Positions 1 through 9,133 are shown, counted from the stretch's first letter. The stretch is 64,000 bases of DNA from Kocuria marina (GCF_000786655.1 NZ_JROM01000016.1:310001-374000), one strand, 5' to 3'. Numbers and translations: made by a program. The notes: a model not told the origin generated them from the letters alone.

Positions 1-312
1 TCCCCCGCCCTGGACATCGCCGCCCGGCTGCACTCCATGGGCGCGGACGTGCGCCTCTACGACCCCCAAGCCAACGCCAACGCCGCCCAGCGCTACCCCC
101 GCCTGGACTACGTGGACTCGCTCGACGCCGCCGTGTCCGGTGCGCAGGTGACCCTGCTGCTCACGGAGTGGCGGGAGTTCCGGGAGATGGATCCCGTGTC
201 CGTGAAGTCGCTGGTGGAGTCCCCCACGATCATCGACGGGCGCAACGTGCTGGACCCCGGCGCCTGGCGGTATGCCGGGTGGCGGTATGTGGCGTTGGGG
301 CGGCGAAGTTGA
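1..312 (+). CDS. UDP-glucose 6-dehydrogenase, C-terminal fragment (5' end outside window)
   Basis: The frame is open from base 1 and gives about 103 residues that match the C-terminal UDP-binding domain of UDP-glucose/GDP-mannose dehydrogenases. Visible landmarks are SPALDIAARL, the YDP turn, LLLTEW and DGRNVLDP, the usual end of actinobacterial UDP-glucose dehydrogenases. The family oxidises UDP-glucose to UDP-glucuronate in two NAD-dependent steps in the cytoplasm. The catalytic Cys and Rossmann domain lie outside the window. The gene sits in front of a polysaccharide cluster, so it probably supplies uronic acid precursor. A related but distinct dehydrogenase (WecC type) lies at 13668-14915. 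Confidence 0.85.
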   Translation, partial: SPALDIAARLHSMGADVRLYDPQANANAAQRYPRLDYVDSLDAAVSGAQVTLLLTEWREFREMDPVSVKSLVESPTIIDGRNVLDPGAWRYAGWRYVALGRRS

Positions 313-429
313 CGCACAATCGCATGTCCGCCGCTGTCGCCACTTCTCCCACCTGTTCTCCGCGTTAAAGTTCTCCCCCTTTTCTCCCCCCTCAGCTGGG
401 TTCACCCCCGGCGAGAAAGGACCAGTGAC

Positions 430-2415
430 GTGAAGGCTCCGACACCCTTCCCCCGGGGTTTCGTTCTTGGACGCTTGCGAACGGAGCACGCGCATGGCAT
501 CCCCGGTGCCTGGACGAGCACCGACCTGCCCGCAGAAGGGTGGTTCTTCTCGTACCCGAGCAACGAGCCCCCGGCCATCGAGCGCGACCCCCAGACAGGT
601 GCCTGGGTGCTCGTCCACGGACTGTGCCTCAACGCCGACCCTCAGAACCCCGATACTCCGCCAGCCCGATACCTTTTGGAGCACCTGCTCATCGGGCAGG
701 ATGCTTTCTACCACGCCCTAGACAGGCTGGGTGGACGTCACCTGATCCTTCAGGGCACGCCAGACTTTCTGACCGTCTACAACGACGCGGCCGGCACCCG
801 CTCCGTCTACTGGTCCGAGTCGGCCCAGGTCGTAGCCTCCCACCTGGCACTCCTGAACGAGGTGCACCCCCACGACCGACGAAACGATGCCCAGGAGCAA
901 CGCGCTTCACTGGGTACATGGGACGACACGCGCTTCGCGGGCATCAAGCCGCTGCTGCCCAATCACGAGTTGCAGATTCCGCAGTGGTCCACCGAACGGT
1001 TCTTTCCTCGCGCATCGAACCGCTACACGGAATGGTCCGATGACGACCGGCGGGAAGAGTTTCGCTCCATGTGGGCGACCCAAATCAGAAATCTCCGCAC
1101 ACATCACGACGACCTCGTCATGTCCATCACGGGAGGAGCTGACAGCCGGACGGCGCTCTCATTGTTGCTCGAGTTCGCCGACGACATCGAGTTCTTCACC
1201 TACACGTCTGCCGAAGGCGATCAGAGCAGGTGGGGCAGAGCGCTCGCCATGGACAAGACGATCGTGGACCAGCTGATGACGGTCGTGAGCTTGAAGCACC
1301 AATACTTCCGAGCAACAGAGCAGGACGCCCGCGTTCTGGACGAGCTCCTGCCGGTGGTGTCCCGGAACACCCCTCACTCACACGGACGGTGGTTGCTGCC
1401 CTTCTATTACCAGAATTTCGGGCACCGACAGCCGATCCACCTTCGGGCCAACGGGTTCGAGATTGGGCGGGCCCACTGGGGTGTTCGCGCGGACAACAAC
1501 ACCTTTGACGCGCTGAAAGGGGTGTACTGGGCGGAGACACGAACGCGATCCACTGGGCTTCCGGAGGAAGAACGTCGTCGACGCTTTGAAGCGGGTCTCG
1601 TGGACTGGCAGTGGAATGGTGAACTGCACGACTACCATCTCCTCGATCTCTACTACTGGGAAGTCCGCAGTGGTCGGTGGTTGGCAGAGGTGTTCAACGA
1701 AACAGACATTGCGTTCGACACGCTTCTGCCGATCAATGTGCGCGCACTCTACGAGATCAGCCTGTCCTATCCCCCGGTTTCACGACACGGTGGACACTTG
1801 TTCTCGGAGCTAATCAACGACACCCACCCCGTCCTGAACTTCTTCGGCAAGAACGACGTCCGCAACCTGTACGAGCAGAAACGCGACGAATCGCTCGGTG
1901 GCGCGGACACCCCCAGAGATGCGCACCATCTCGGCTCAACTCTGCTTCTCACGCACCAGGACGGGTCGGAGACCAGGACCGCACGGACCGACACCGTCAT
2001 CATGATCCCGAAGCGACACTTCCTCGCGGGCGCCACTGTCGCTCGCGAGGTGCGGGTGCCCACCGACGTGGACCGTTCCACCCTATCCTTCACCGTCGAC
2101 GCGCCCTACGGCAATCAGAGGGGTGGGGACAACTTCCGCTACGAGATCCACGTCGATGGCGAGGTTAGCGCCTGCTGGGATGGCGCGCTCGTGAGCCGGC
2201 CGGTCCGAGTCTCGGTGGACGAATGCCGACCAACTACCAACGTTGCGGTCGTCGTCAGGGCGCTGCGCGACAGGCAGGACATCCCGTCGTGGGAGAACGC
2301 TACGCGTGCGTCGGTCCACCACATCACGCGACACCGCGGGCAGGGAGCGGCTACGGGCGCAGGACCAATGACCTCGATCGACGCTCCGTGTCCTTCGATG
2401 CCCCGAGGATCATGA
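430..2415 (+). CDS. Asparagine-synthetase-like protein with C-terminal beta-rich domain
   Basis: This 661-residue protein carries an ATP-pyrophosphatase loop, SITGGADSR at residues 232-240, the signature of asparagine synthetase-type amide ligases that adenylate a carboxylate. Residues 1-200 resemble the Ntn glutaminase fold (YNDAAGTRSVYW, VASHLALL), but there is no Cys at position 2, so glutamine hydrolysis is unlikely and the nitrogen donor is probably ammonia or an amine. Residues about 515-640 look like a beta-sandwich with no family I can name. The start is a GTG at 430 preceded by GAGAAAGG. Such proteins occur in capsule and teichuronic acid clusters of Gram-positives. The substrate is unknown; amidation of a uronic acid is my inference. 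Confidence 0.75.
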   Translation: MKAPTPFPRGFVLGRLRTEHAHGIPGAWTSTDLPAEGWFFSYPSNEPPAIERDPQTGAWVLVHGLCLNADPQNPDTPPARYLLEHLLIGQDAFYHALDRLGGRHLILQGTPDFLTVYNDAAGTRSVYWSESAQVVASHLALLNEVHPHDRRNDAQEQRASLGTWDDTRFAGIKPLLPNHELQIPQWSTERFFPRASNRYTEWSDDDRREEFRSMWATQIRNLRTHHDDLVMSITGGADSRTALSLLLEFADDIEFFTYTSAEGDQSRWGRALAMDKTIVDQLMTVVSLKHQYFRATEQDARVLDELLPVVSRNTPHSHGRWLLPFYYQNFGHRQPIHLRANGFEIGRAHWGVRADNNTFDALKGVYWAETRTRSTGLPEEERRRRFEAGLVDWQWNGELHDYHLLDLYYWEVRSGRWLAEVFNETDIAFDTLLPINVRALYEISLSYPPVSRHGGHLFSELINDTHPVLNFFGKNDVRNLYEQKRDESLGGADTPRDAHHLGSTLLLTHQDGSETRTARTDTVIMIPKRHFLAGATVAREVRVPTDVDRSTLSFTVDAPYGNQRGGDNFRYEIHVDGEVSACWDGALVSRPVRVSVDECRPTTNVAVVVRALRDRQDIPSWENATRASVHHITRHRGQGAATGAGPMTSIDAPCPSMPRGS

Positions 2416-2441
2416 ACATATTCCGTGCTGTGGCCTAACAT
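2413..2441 (+). promoter_or_regulatory. Sigma70-type promoter ahead of the 2478 glycosyltransferase
   Basis: TGAACA (2413-2418) and TAACAT (2436-2441) are separated by 17 bp and overlap the end of the preceding gene. This is one of the best -35/-10 pairs in the window and would give a leader of about 30 nt. The glycosyltransferase and genes behind it may therefore be transcribed separately from the asparagine-synthetase-like gene. Confidence 0.5.
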
Positions 2442-2477
2442 GGGGACAGCCTGCATCCCCCCACACCGAGGTCACGC

Positions 2478-4358
2478 ATGAATTGGCACAGCCTGTCCCC
2501 CGCCCTCTCTCTTCGGCCGGGCGAGGAGGCTGACGAGTGCCATGTGGAGTCGCTGTCGGAGAGCCACGGATACCTGGGATATCTGCGTGATAATTCCAAG
2601 TTCGGGACGCCCCCCGCACAGACCTCCTTCGCACCTCAAGCAGGTCGCACGGTTCATGTGGCCGTTCCCGCCGCGATCCACCGAGGAAACGTGCGGCTAC
2701 GACTGTGTGTGATTTGCTATGTAGGCGACGTTCGGGATGTCAGAAAATTCTGGTCGGGGAACGGCACCACGGCCGCGCAACTCGAGATACCTTACGACAC
2801 CAGGGAAGTTTCTCTCCTGCTACGAGTCCAGGGCGAGGGAACACTGACTGTGGGCACCCCGGTGACGCACTATGGTGTGAGTCTGGACTCATGGCGGGAG
2901 ATCGTCCCCGTACTTCCGAATACGCGTCTTCGGGTGGAGATCGAGACCAGCTCCACACAGGACTTGGCAAATTCGGCGCTCGCGATGATCGAGTTCCAGG
3001 ACGCTGACGAGCAACCACTGGATCCATCTCCGGACCTGGCCATCAACGTCAAACTCGGAAATTACTGCTATCTCACCACAGGCTCGAGCACAGACGTATC
3101 GAAGACTGACATCGAGATTGAGGTCCCCGCAGACGCGTCCGCCCTGAAAATCTCCGGTCGGCAGTGGAAGACCCGTAATGCCACCACGGTGCTCGACTCC
3201 CCCCGAGTGAGTGAGGTCGAGGGGCAAACGCATGACGACGTCTTCGTAAAGAACATGGAGTGGTTGCGGAACCTGCCCGCCCAGTCGGCCCTCGTCGTGC
3301 TCTACACGACTGCCCCGCCTGTAGGACACCCCACGCTTTCACTGCGCCCCAACCGTCTTGCCGAAGAATATCGAAGACTTGGGATCGAGGTTATCTTCTT
3401 CCCGTTCAGCAGCATCAAGAATGATCAGCGGCTGACGGACACGGGGATCGTCCAGTTCAGCCGCACGGAACTCGACCAGGTGAACGAGGTGCTCCGCACC
3501 CGGCACGGCACCGGCAACCTTTTCATCTGCAGCTCGTTCCCGGATATTGGAGCTCTCACGACGATCGATCTCCTGAAGGCCTCAGGATGGCTGACGATGT
3601 ACGAGGTGCGGGATGAGATGGAGGAATTCAACCGGGTGGGCTACTCGAAGTGGTTCGAGCCCGAACTCGAGCGGCAGGTGGTGCAACGGGTGGACAGCAT
3701 CGTGACCGTGAGCCCACGTTTGGCGGAGAAGATGAGTATTATTTCTCGCGGCACGGCCAGTCCCGTGGTGATACAGAACGCCGCACCGCCGGCCCTGATT
3801 GCCAAGGGCGCGACCCTACGGACCCCGGAGGCCCTTGCCTCCCGCCTCGACCACCGGGTCATCGGCTACATGGGACACCTCACGGACTCCTGGTTCGACT
3901 GGGACCTCCTCATCACCTGCGCGGTGACGAACCCTGACCTCCAGTTCGAGATCATCGGCCATGGTCTGCCCAAGAACCTGGACCTGCCGGAGAACGTAAC
4001 CCACCTCGGACCTCGGACACACGAAGAATTCCTTAAGATCTGCCGTCGATGGCTCGTGGGCATCATTCCCTTCCAGCCCACGCCGCTGACCTACGCGGTG
4101 GACCCGAACAAGATCTACGAATACCTTGCGGCCGGGCTGCGCACGGTCACCGCCCCGATGGGGTCGGTCGCCCTCTGCCCCTCCACCTACGTCTACGAAC
4201 GTCCTGAGGACTTTCCTTCGACGCTGCGGCGGGCCGTGGAGGAGGAATTCTCCGAGGGTGAGCTGCAGATCATCAACGAGTACGTCGTAGGCGCCGGGTG
4301 GGAGAACCGAGCTCGCACGATGGTCACCGTTTCCGGCTTGGAAGGAATGGACCTCTAA
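2478..4358 (+). CDS. GT4-like glycosyltransferase with N-terminal beta-rich region
   Basis: The 626-residue product has a GT-B style C-terminal half. VDSIVTVSPRLAEKM and VIGYMGHLTDSWFDW mark the domain junction, and DPNKIYEYLAAG is the nucleotide-sugar binding region typical of GT4 enzymes. Residues 1 to about 270 are predicted largely beta (alternating hydrophobic strands), have no signal peptide and are unassigned; they may be a sugar-binding module. The start is ATG 2478 with CGAGGT upstream. The stop overlaps the next ATG (TAATG), so the following transferase is translationally coupled. The enzyme likely adds one sugar to a lipid-linked wall polymer on the cytoplasmic face. Donor and acceptor cannot be told from sequence. 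Confidence 0.8.
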   Translation: MNWHSLSPALSLRPGEEADECHVESLSESHGYLGYLRDNSKFGTPPAQTSFAPQAGRTVHVAVPAAIHRGNVRLRLCVICYVGDVRDVRKFWSGNGTTAAQLEIPYDTREVSLLLRVQGEGTLTVGTPVTHYGVSLDSWREIVPVLPNTRLRVEIETSSTQDLANSALAMIEFQDADEQPLDPSPDLAINVKLGNYCYLTTGSSTDVSKTDIEIEVPADASALKISGRQWKTRNATTVLDSPRVSEVEGQTHDDVFVKNMEWLRNLPAQSALVVLYTTAPPVGHPTLSLRPNRLAEEYRRLGIEVIFFPFSSIKNDQRLTDTGIVQFSRTELDQVNEVLRTRHGTGNLFICSSFPDIGALTTIDLLKASGWLTMYEVRDEMEEFNRVGYSKWFEPELERQVVQRVDSIVTVSPRLAEKMSIISRGTASPVVIQNAAPPALIAKGATLRTPEALASRLDHRVIGYMGHLTDSWFDWDLLITCAVTNPDLQFEIIGHGLPKNLDLPENVTHLGPRTHEEFLKICRRWLVGIIPFQPTPLTYAVDPNKIYEYLAAGLRTVTAPMGSVALCPSTYVYERPEDFPSTLRRAVEEEFSEGELQIINEYVVGAGWENRARTMVTVSGLEGMDL

Positions 4359-5341
4359 TGGCACGCATTCTCTCGATCTACCCCAACTGCAGCAAAGGCG
4401 GAATGACCACCGTCTACCGGTCACGAGCAGCTGCTGATCCGAATTCCCAGTTCGACTTCCTGTTCAAGAACGACGCGGGCGGGCGGGATTCCTTCGCAAC
4501 CCTGCCCAACGGGTCGTTTCGCATCTACCCCGAAGCACGGTTCGAAGCGGCCGTCAGGTACGTGGCCTCGCACTCTCACTTCGACGAGATACGTGTGACC
4601 TCGTTGCCCGAACTGGCATCTGCGCTGGCTCAAGAGCATCCGGGCAGAGTGACCTACGAATTCCATTCCTCCAACATGGCAATCATCGACAAGGAGCTGA
4701 AAAGACTCGACCTCGAGTCCATCGTGGCAGTTCAGACACCGAGCCGGTGGCTGACGGCGGCCGTCGTGCGACGCGTTGACGCCCAGTGGGCAGATAAATG
4801 CGTGACGGTGCCCAACCTTGTGGACCACCTCACCTTCCACAAGGAGGTGCCGGCTGCCGACATGGACCTTGGTGACCACGCGGTTCCCCTGCTGTGGATT
4901 GGCCGTTTCGACAAGGGCAAGAACTTCAACGACTTTCTCCGTGTTGTTGCGTCCCTTCCCGAGGAGTTCGTGCCTGTCTCGATCGTGTCCTTGGAGAGCG
5001 AACCGCAGCGGCTCGCTCGTGCGCTCCTGGAAGCCCGGGCCTACGGCGTCGACCAAAAGCTGCGAACGTTCCTCAACCTCAGCCAGGGACACCTCGCTTC
5101 GCTGTACACCTGGGCACGGGACCGCGGAGGTGTTTTGGTGAGCACGTCCTTGGCCGAGTCCTTCGGATATTCGGTGGCGGAGGCACTCGCCTGCGGACTG
5201 CCTGCTGCCGCCTACCGTGTGGGCGGCATCTCGGAGGTCCCAGACTCTGGCACAGCGCATCGGCTCATCCCGGTCGGAGACGTTCCCGCACTGTCACGCG
5301 CTGTTCTGGAGGTGTCCGGTGCACCCGTCCACACCGCTTGA
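4358..5341 (+). CDS. GT4 family glycosyltransferase
   Basis: A compact 327-residue GT-B glycosyltransferase. The C-terminal domain begins near PLLWIGRFDKGKN and contains the EX7E motif ESFGYSVAEALACGLP followed by GGISEV, classic for retaining GT4 enzymes. I chose ATG 4358 because it overlaps the previous stop (TAATG) and has GGAAGGA 10-16 nt upstream; the longer frame from 4298 has no ribosome site. The last 23 bases overlap the next gene. It belongs to the plus-strand polysaccharide cassette; its acceptor is not identifiable. Confidence 0.82.
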   Translation: MARILSIYPNCSKGGMTTVYRSRAAADPNSQFDFLFKNDAGGRDSFATLPNGSFRIYPEARFEAAVRYVASHSHFDEIRVTSLPELASALAQEHPGRVTYEFHSSNMAIIDKELKRLDLESIVAVQTPSRWLTAAVVRRVDAQWADKCVTVPNLVDHLTFHKEVPAADMDLGDHAVPLLWIGRFDKGKNFNDFLRVVASLPEEFVPVSIVSLESEPQRLARALLEARAYGVDQKLRTFLNLSQGHLASLYTWARDRGGVLVSTSLAESFGYSVAEALACGLPAAAYRVGGISEVPDSGTAHRLIPVGDVPALSRAVLEVSGAPVHTA

Positions 5342-6800
5342 ACGCTTGCCACAGATGTCTCCCGACACTGCGTCAGGAATTATCATCCGCATCCGCGATC
5401 CTAAAGCTCCCGGAGGGCCGGTGAGCCGCCGGTCGGGGCCGGGCTGCTTGGAACTGACCCCCGATCCCAGCTGGGCCTGGGACGGCGACGACTGGCTCAA
5501 CGAGGCGGACCGGCAGCTGGTGGCCCTCTGCGGCCGCGCCGAAGCAACCACTTCGGCGGCCACCGTGGTCATCGCGGAGGCCGGGGCGATCCCCTACGCC
5601 GTGTCGTGGAGCACCAGCCGCGCGGGCCTGGACGTCTTGCTGTTGTTCCCGCGCTCCGTGGGCGAAGACATTCCCCCCGAGAACGCTCTGGGCGTCGTGG
5701 ACTCGGGCTCCGGTACGCCGCTGACACTCCTGAGCTACCCGCGCATCCAGAGCGGATCCAACGGCCCGCGCAACGACTCCTGGTTGAAGCTGTTCGGCCG
5801 TAGCCGTCTTGCGCGGGAGTCCCATTTCGAATATCTCCCCTCGGGCCCTCCGAGCGCCTCCCCCCTCAGCACACCCCGAGTCGTGGAGCACCTGGTCGCC
5901 AAGGCACTGATCATGCGGCAGTCCCTGGGCGCGTTGAAAAAGATCAAGGAGGCCGTTGGCGCCCAGGTACCGGAGGAGACCCTCGACCGCGCGCAGACGA
6001 CATACCAGGGCCTGGTGGCTCTCGCCATGGATCGTCTGCGCAGAGCGGGGGGATCTCCTGACTGGATTCTGGACAAACTTGAATCAAAAGAGTGGGCGGT
6101 CAGCCACGGATTTCCCGTAGCCCGGCTTCGAGACGTGATCTACGATCCGGGAGAACTGCGCCTTGAACACTTCACTACCGCTGGAGTCCTGAAGCCTGTA
6201 AGGGGTAGCTCCTCCATGGGCGTCAAGATTCTGCACACGAACGGTGCCTCCCTGGTGTCCCCCGGCTCACCACAGGGCATGGAGCTCGAGGACCTGCGAG
6301 ACCTGGAGGCTGATGCCCTTCGCCGTCTTTCGGACGACGCAGTCTCTCGGGGACTGCTCATCGAGGACCCCGTCCTCGACGTCGAAGGCCACCCCGTCCG
6401 AGTGGACTACAAGTTCTTCTTCAGCGGAGACGCCCCTGTCCTCGCCATGATGGGGGAACGTCGCAACGGCGGCATCTACTGCCACTGGACGGATCCCCAC
6501 GGTGTCGTCACCCACCCGAATCCAGTGTGGACCAACACCCACTACCGTCACGTGACAGAGATGCCGAAACCTGATGCCTGGTCTGACCTGCTGGACATGG
6601 CAACCGACATCTACCGTGCCACGGGGTTCGACTTCACGAGAATCGACATGTATTTGGGGGCTGACGGTCCTGTCTTTGGAGAAGTCACTCCCAGCCCGGG
6701 TAACTTCTTCTTCGGCAACGGAGACAAGTTAGCACTCAGCACGTCGTTGGACATCGCACGCAAAGTGCACGCCGCTTCCGTTTCCGAGGAGACGCATTGA
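5319..6800 (+). CDS. TupA-like ATP-grasp ligase
   Basis: The 493-residue protein ends in an ATP-grasp fold resembling the TupA-like family named after the teichuronopeptide gene. GVLKPVRGSSSMGVKIL is the phosphate-binding loop region, VRVDYKFFF the nucleotide strand, and FDFTRIDMYL with FGEVTPSPGNF the acidic metal-binding strand. ATP-grasp enzymes join a carboxylate to an amine through an acyl-phosphate, so coupling of an amino acid to a uronic acid polymer is plausible. Residues 1-180 are unassigned. The start is inferred as GTG 5319, 6 nt after GGAGG (5308-5312) and inside the preceding gene; ATG 5355 lacks a ribosome site. The stop overlaps the next TTG start (TTGA). Confidence 0.75.
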   Translation: MHPSTPLERLPQMSPDTASGIIIRIRDPKAPGGPVSRRSGPGCLELTPDPSWAWDGDDWLNEADRQLVALCGRAEATTSAATVVIAEAGAIPYAVSWSTSRAGLDVLLLFPRSVGEDIPPENALGVVDSGSGTPLTLLSYPRIQSGSNGPRNDSWLKLFGRSRLARESHFEYLPSGPPSASPLSTPRVVEHLVAKALIMRQSLGALKKIKEAVGAQVPEETLDRAQTTYQGLVALAMDRLRRAGGSPDWILDKLESKEWAVSHGFPVARLRDVIYDPGELRLEHFTTAGVLKPVRGSSSMGVKILHTNGASLVSPGSPQGMELEDLRDLEADALRRLSDDAVSRGLLIEDPVLDVEGHPVRVDYKFFFSGDAPVLAMMGERRNGGIYCHWTDPHGVVTHPNPVWTNTHYRHVTEMPKPDAWSDLLDMATDIYRATGFDFTRIDMYLGADGPVFGEVTPSPGNFFFGNGDKLALSTSLDIARKVHAASVSEETH

Positions 6801-9019
6801 CAGCTATCACACGTGACCTCTCCAAGTACGAGTCCGATCGCAAGGAATTTGACTCGTTGGACTCCCTGCTGCGTTCAGACGAGAGCGCGTCTGGTTTGTA
6901 CAGCATTCGCCACCGGGCTGACGTGTACACGGACGTCCTCTTCTGGAATCAGCAGTCGGATGTCACCATCGTCTGTTTCAATGGTGCCGGAGCACCCGCG
7001 GGCGGAAAACGCCCAGGGTTCAACGGCACATCCATGTTCAATAGCTGGAAACTGGTGAACAAGGCGAACTTCGTATTCATTCACGATGCCACCTTGTATC
7101 TGCATGAGAACCTTCGGCTTGCTTGGTATATAGGTGAAGCAAATTTTGACTATACTAATACTGTCGAGGGTATTATCCGGCATTTCGTCAATGCAACAGA
7201 CCCTGACCACTTGATATTTTTTGGGATCTCGGGGGGCGGGCACGCTGCGCTCAATTATTCGACCAAGTTCCCTGGCAGTGTCGCGGTGGCAGGAAACCCC
7301 CAAACTAATATCGACAAGTATGAAAGTCCGTTCAGGGACAATTATTACAAAACGTGCTGGGTGGAGTCGAATTCTCCGGCATCGGAGGGCGATAATCCCA
7401 AGAACTTCGATTTGACGGCACGATATGCGGACGGAACTGATAATTTCGCATATTGCTTGGTAAATATAAATGACAAGCACCATGTAGAGCAGCATCTTAT
7501 CCCGCTCATTGAGGCGGCAAGTAGGCACTTGAATGTTCGAACGCTCATCAGGTACTGGGGATCCGGGCATGCTGCGCCATCCCCTCAATTTCTTCTGGAG
7601 TTCTTTGATGAGCTCGTATCCCGCTTGCGAGAGGGATCCATTTTTCCCGCTGTGAAGGAATCTCGGCTACTCGAGAACAAGAATGACGTTTACGCAATCG
7701 CCAAGTATCAATCTTCACCCGCTCAACAGGAATTATTTACGGGTCTAATTCAGGGGGTGGACCAAGCGGCGTTCGCGCTCAACGCGGGAGTCACTGAAAC
7801 TCTGGAAGTGAATGCGGACGTAGAGTTCACGGGACATAGTCCAGGGAAAGGCAAGATTGAATTGATCCTGGACTCTAATTCCAATGGCCAATATATTTAT
7901 GGTCTCCGGGCAACCAGTTCAGGTTACGAATCAACCTTTGTGTTTCGCTCTGGCGGGGCCTCCGTCCTGCGGACCTATGTACCAAGCCATCTGGTAGTAC
8001 GAGGGATACGAATTATATTTCCTCCTGGCGAAAACGTGGCGCTCCGGAGAGTTTTGTTGACGTCTTATAACAACAATCGTGTCCCCCAGGCCGACCAGTG
8101 GCGGCCCGAAATATTGTGGAACAATAGTTCAGACGCCAAGAACCCGAAGGGTCCCGCCGAGGTTGCTTCTCCGGATGATAGCCCCAGGATTGAAATAAAA
8201 GATATTCCGAGTTTATCTTCAACGGTATTTCCGGTTGATACCCCGACGCGATTAAATGTGGTCACTAGTAGCTGTACGATACCGCTGCTTGTTGTAAGGC
8301 GTAAATTTGCGGATCGGACCGTAGTATTTTCCAACGGGGCCGTGGATCTCAATCGCTCCAATAGGGCACCTGTGTTTCAGCGGAGCACTTGGTGGGAGTC
8401 GGTGGTCGGTCATCAGATTTTTGTCTGTGATCCGGGGACCGTGGGGCCTGAGGCTCTGGGCTTGTCCTGGGGACATTTATCTCAGACATGCTGGTGCATA
8501 CCGGACATATCCGTGGTGGTCCATCAACTTGCCGAGGTTTTGGGTACAGCTCAGGCGAGCCAGCGTATCTACTTCGGCTCATCTGGAGGCGGCTTCATGT
8601 CGATTGGTCTATGCCATTACGACCCGGGGTCGAGAGCAGTTGTTAACAACGCTCAACTGGATTGGACTCTCTGGATGACCGGCGCAGTCAATGCGTTACG
8701 GTCAGCGCGATTCGACAATCTGATGCCTGCAGATATTCGTATGAAATGGCCAACCACCACAAGCGTCTTAAAATTGATTCAATCCGGCAACACTTCCCCT
8801 CAGATAGATTACCTGGTCAATTTGGCGTCGAAGCATGACAGCTCTGTGGAATTGCCGCTGATGGAACAATTTATTAAAGATAACCCACAGTCCGCTTCAA
8901 ATATCCGGGTTTTCAAATACCGGCACCAGGCTTCGGGTCACAACCCTCTTTTCAAAGATATCGCGATCAAATACATCAATGGAGACGTCGCGAATGTAAA
9001 GCTGCCAGGGGTCTCTTAG
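6797..9019 (+). CDS. Tandem alpha/beta-hydrolase-like protein, AT-rich
   Basis: A 740-residue protein I cannot assign to a named family. It has two similar halves. Half one contains FFGISGGGHAALN (nucleophile Ser145), NINDKHH (Asp226) and WGSGHAAP (His258). Half two contains YFGSSGGGFMSIG (Ser596) and ASGHNPLF (His715), but the segment matching NINDKHH reads NLASKHD. Between them, about residues 325-500, lies a beta-rich stretch. No signal peptide or membrane segment is visible, so it should be cytoplasmic. Start is TTG 6797 with GAGGAGA upstream, overlapping the ATP-grasp stop. From about 7100 onward base composition falls sharply (22 of 60 G+C at 7141-7200, 20 of 60 at 7441-7500), unlike its neighbours. 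An acyl transferase or esterase acting on the polymer or a precursor is the best guess. Confidence 0.6.
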   Translation: MTAITRDLSKYESDRKEFDSLDSLLRSDESASGLYSIRHRADVYTDVLFWNQQSDVTIVCFNGAGAPAGGKRPGFNGTSMFNSWKLVNKANFVFIHDATLYLHENLRLAWYIGEANFDYTNTVEGIIRHFVNATDPDHLIFFGISGGGHAALNYSTKFPGSVAVAGNPQTNIDKYESPFRDNYYKTCWVESNSPASEGDNPKNFDLTARYADGTDNFAYCLVNINDKHHVEQHLIPLIEAASRHLNVRTLIRYWGSGHAAPSPQFLLEFFDELVSRLREGSIFPAVKESRLLENKNDVYAIAKYQSSPAQQELFTGLIQGVDQAAFALNAGVTETLEVNADVEFTGHSPGKGKIELILDSNSNGQYIYGLRATSSGYESTFVFRSGGASVLRTYVPSHLVVRGIRIIFPPGENVALRRVLLTSYNNNRVPQADQWRPEILWNNSSDAKNPKGPAEVASPDDSPRIEIKDIPSLSSTVFPVDTPTRLNVVTSSCTIPLLVVRRKFADRTVVFSNGAVDLNRSNRAPVFQRSTWWESVVGHQIFVCDPGTVGPEALGLSWGHLSQTCWCIPDISVVVHQLAEVLGTAQASQRIYFGSSGGGFMSIGLCHYDPGSRAVVNNAQLDWTLWMTGAVNALRSARFDNLMPADIRMKWPTTTSVLKLIQSGNTSPQIDYLVNLASKHDSSVELPLMEQFIKDNPQSASNIRVFKYRHQASGHNPLFKDIAIKYINGDVANVKLPGVS

Positions 9020-9133
9020 GCTAGATGGGTGTTCTGGCGTTGGTTACATGGGTGCAGACCGGGGTATCCCAGGGGATTGCTGCACGGATAGGTGAACCGA
9101 ACCTGGCTGGCCGACGGGGGTCGGCCTGGAAGG

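Noticed and set aside
9020-9060. Target-site duplication for the IS3 remnant
   Set aside because: The bases flanking the candidate inverted repeats (GTTC on the left, CCTG on the right) do not match, so no duplication can be claimed.
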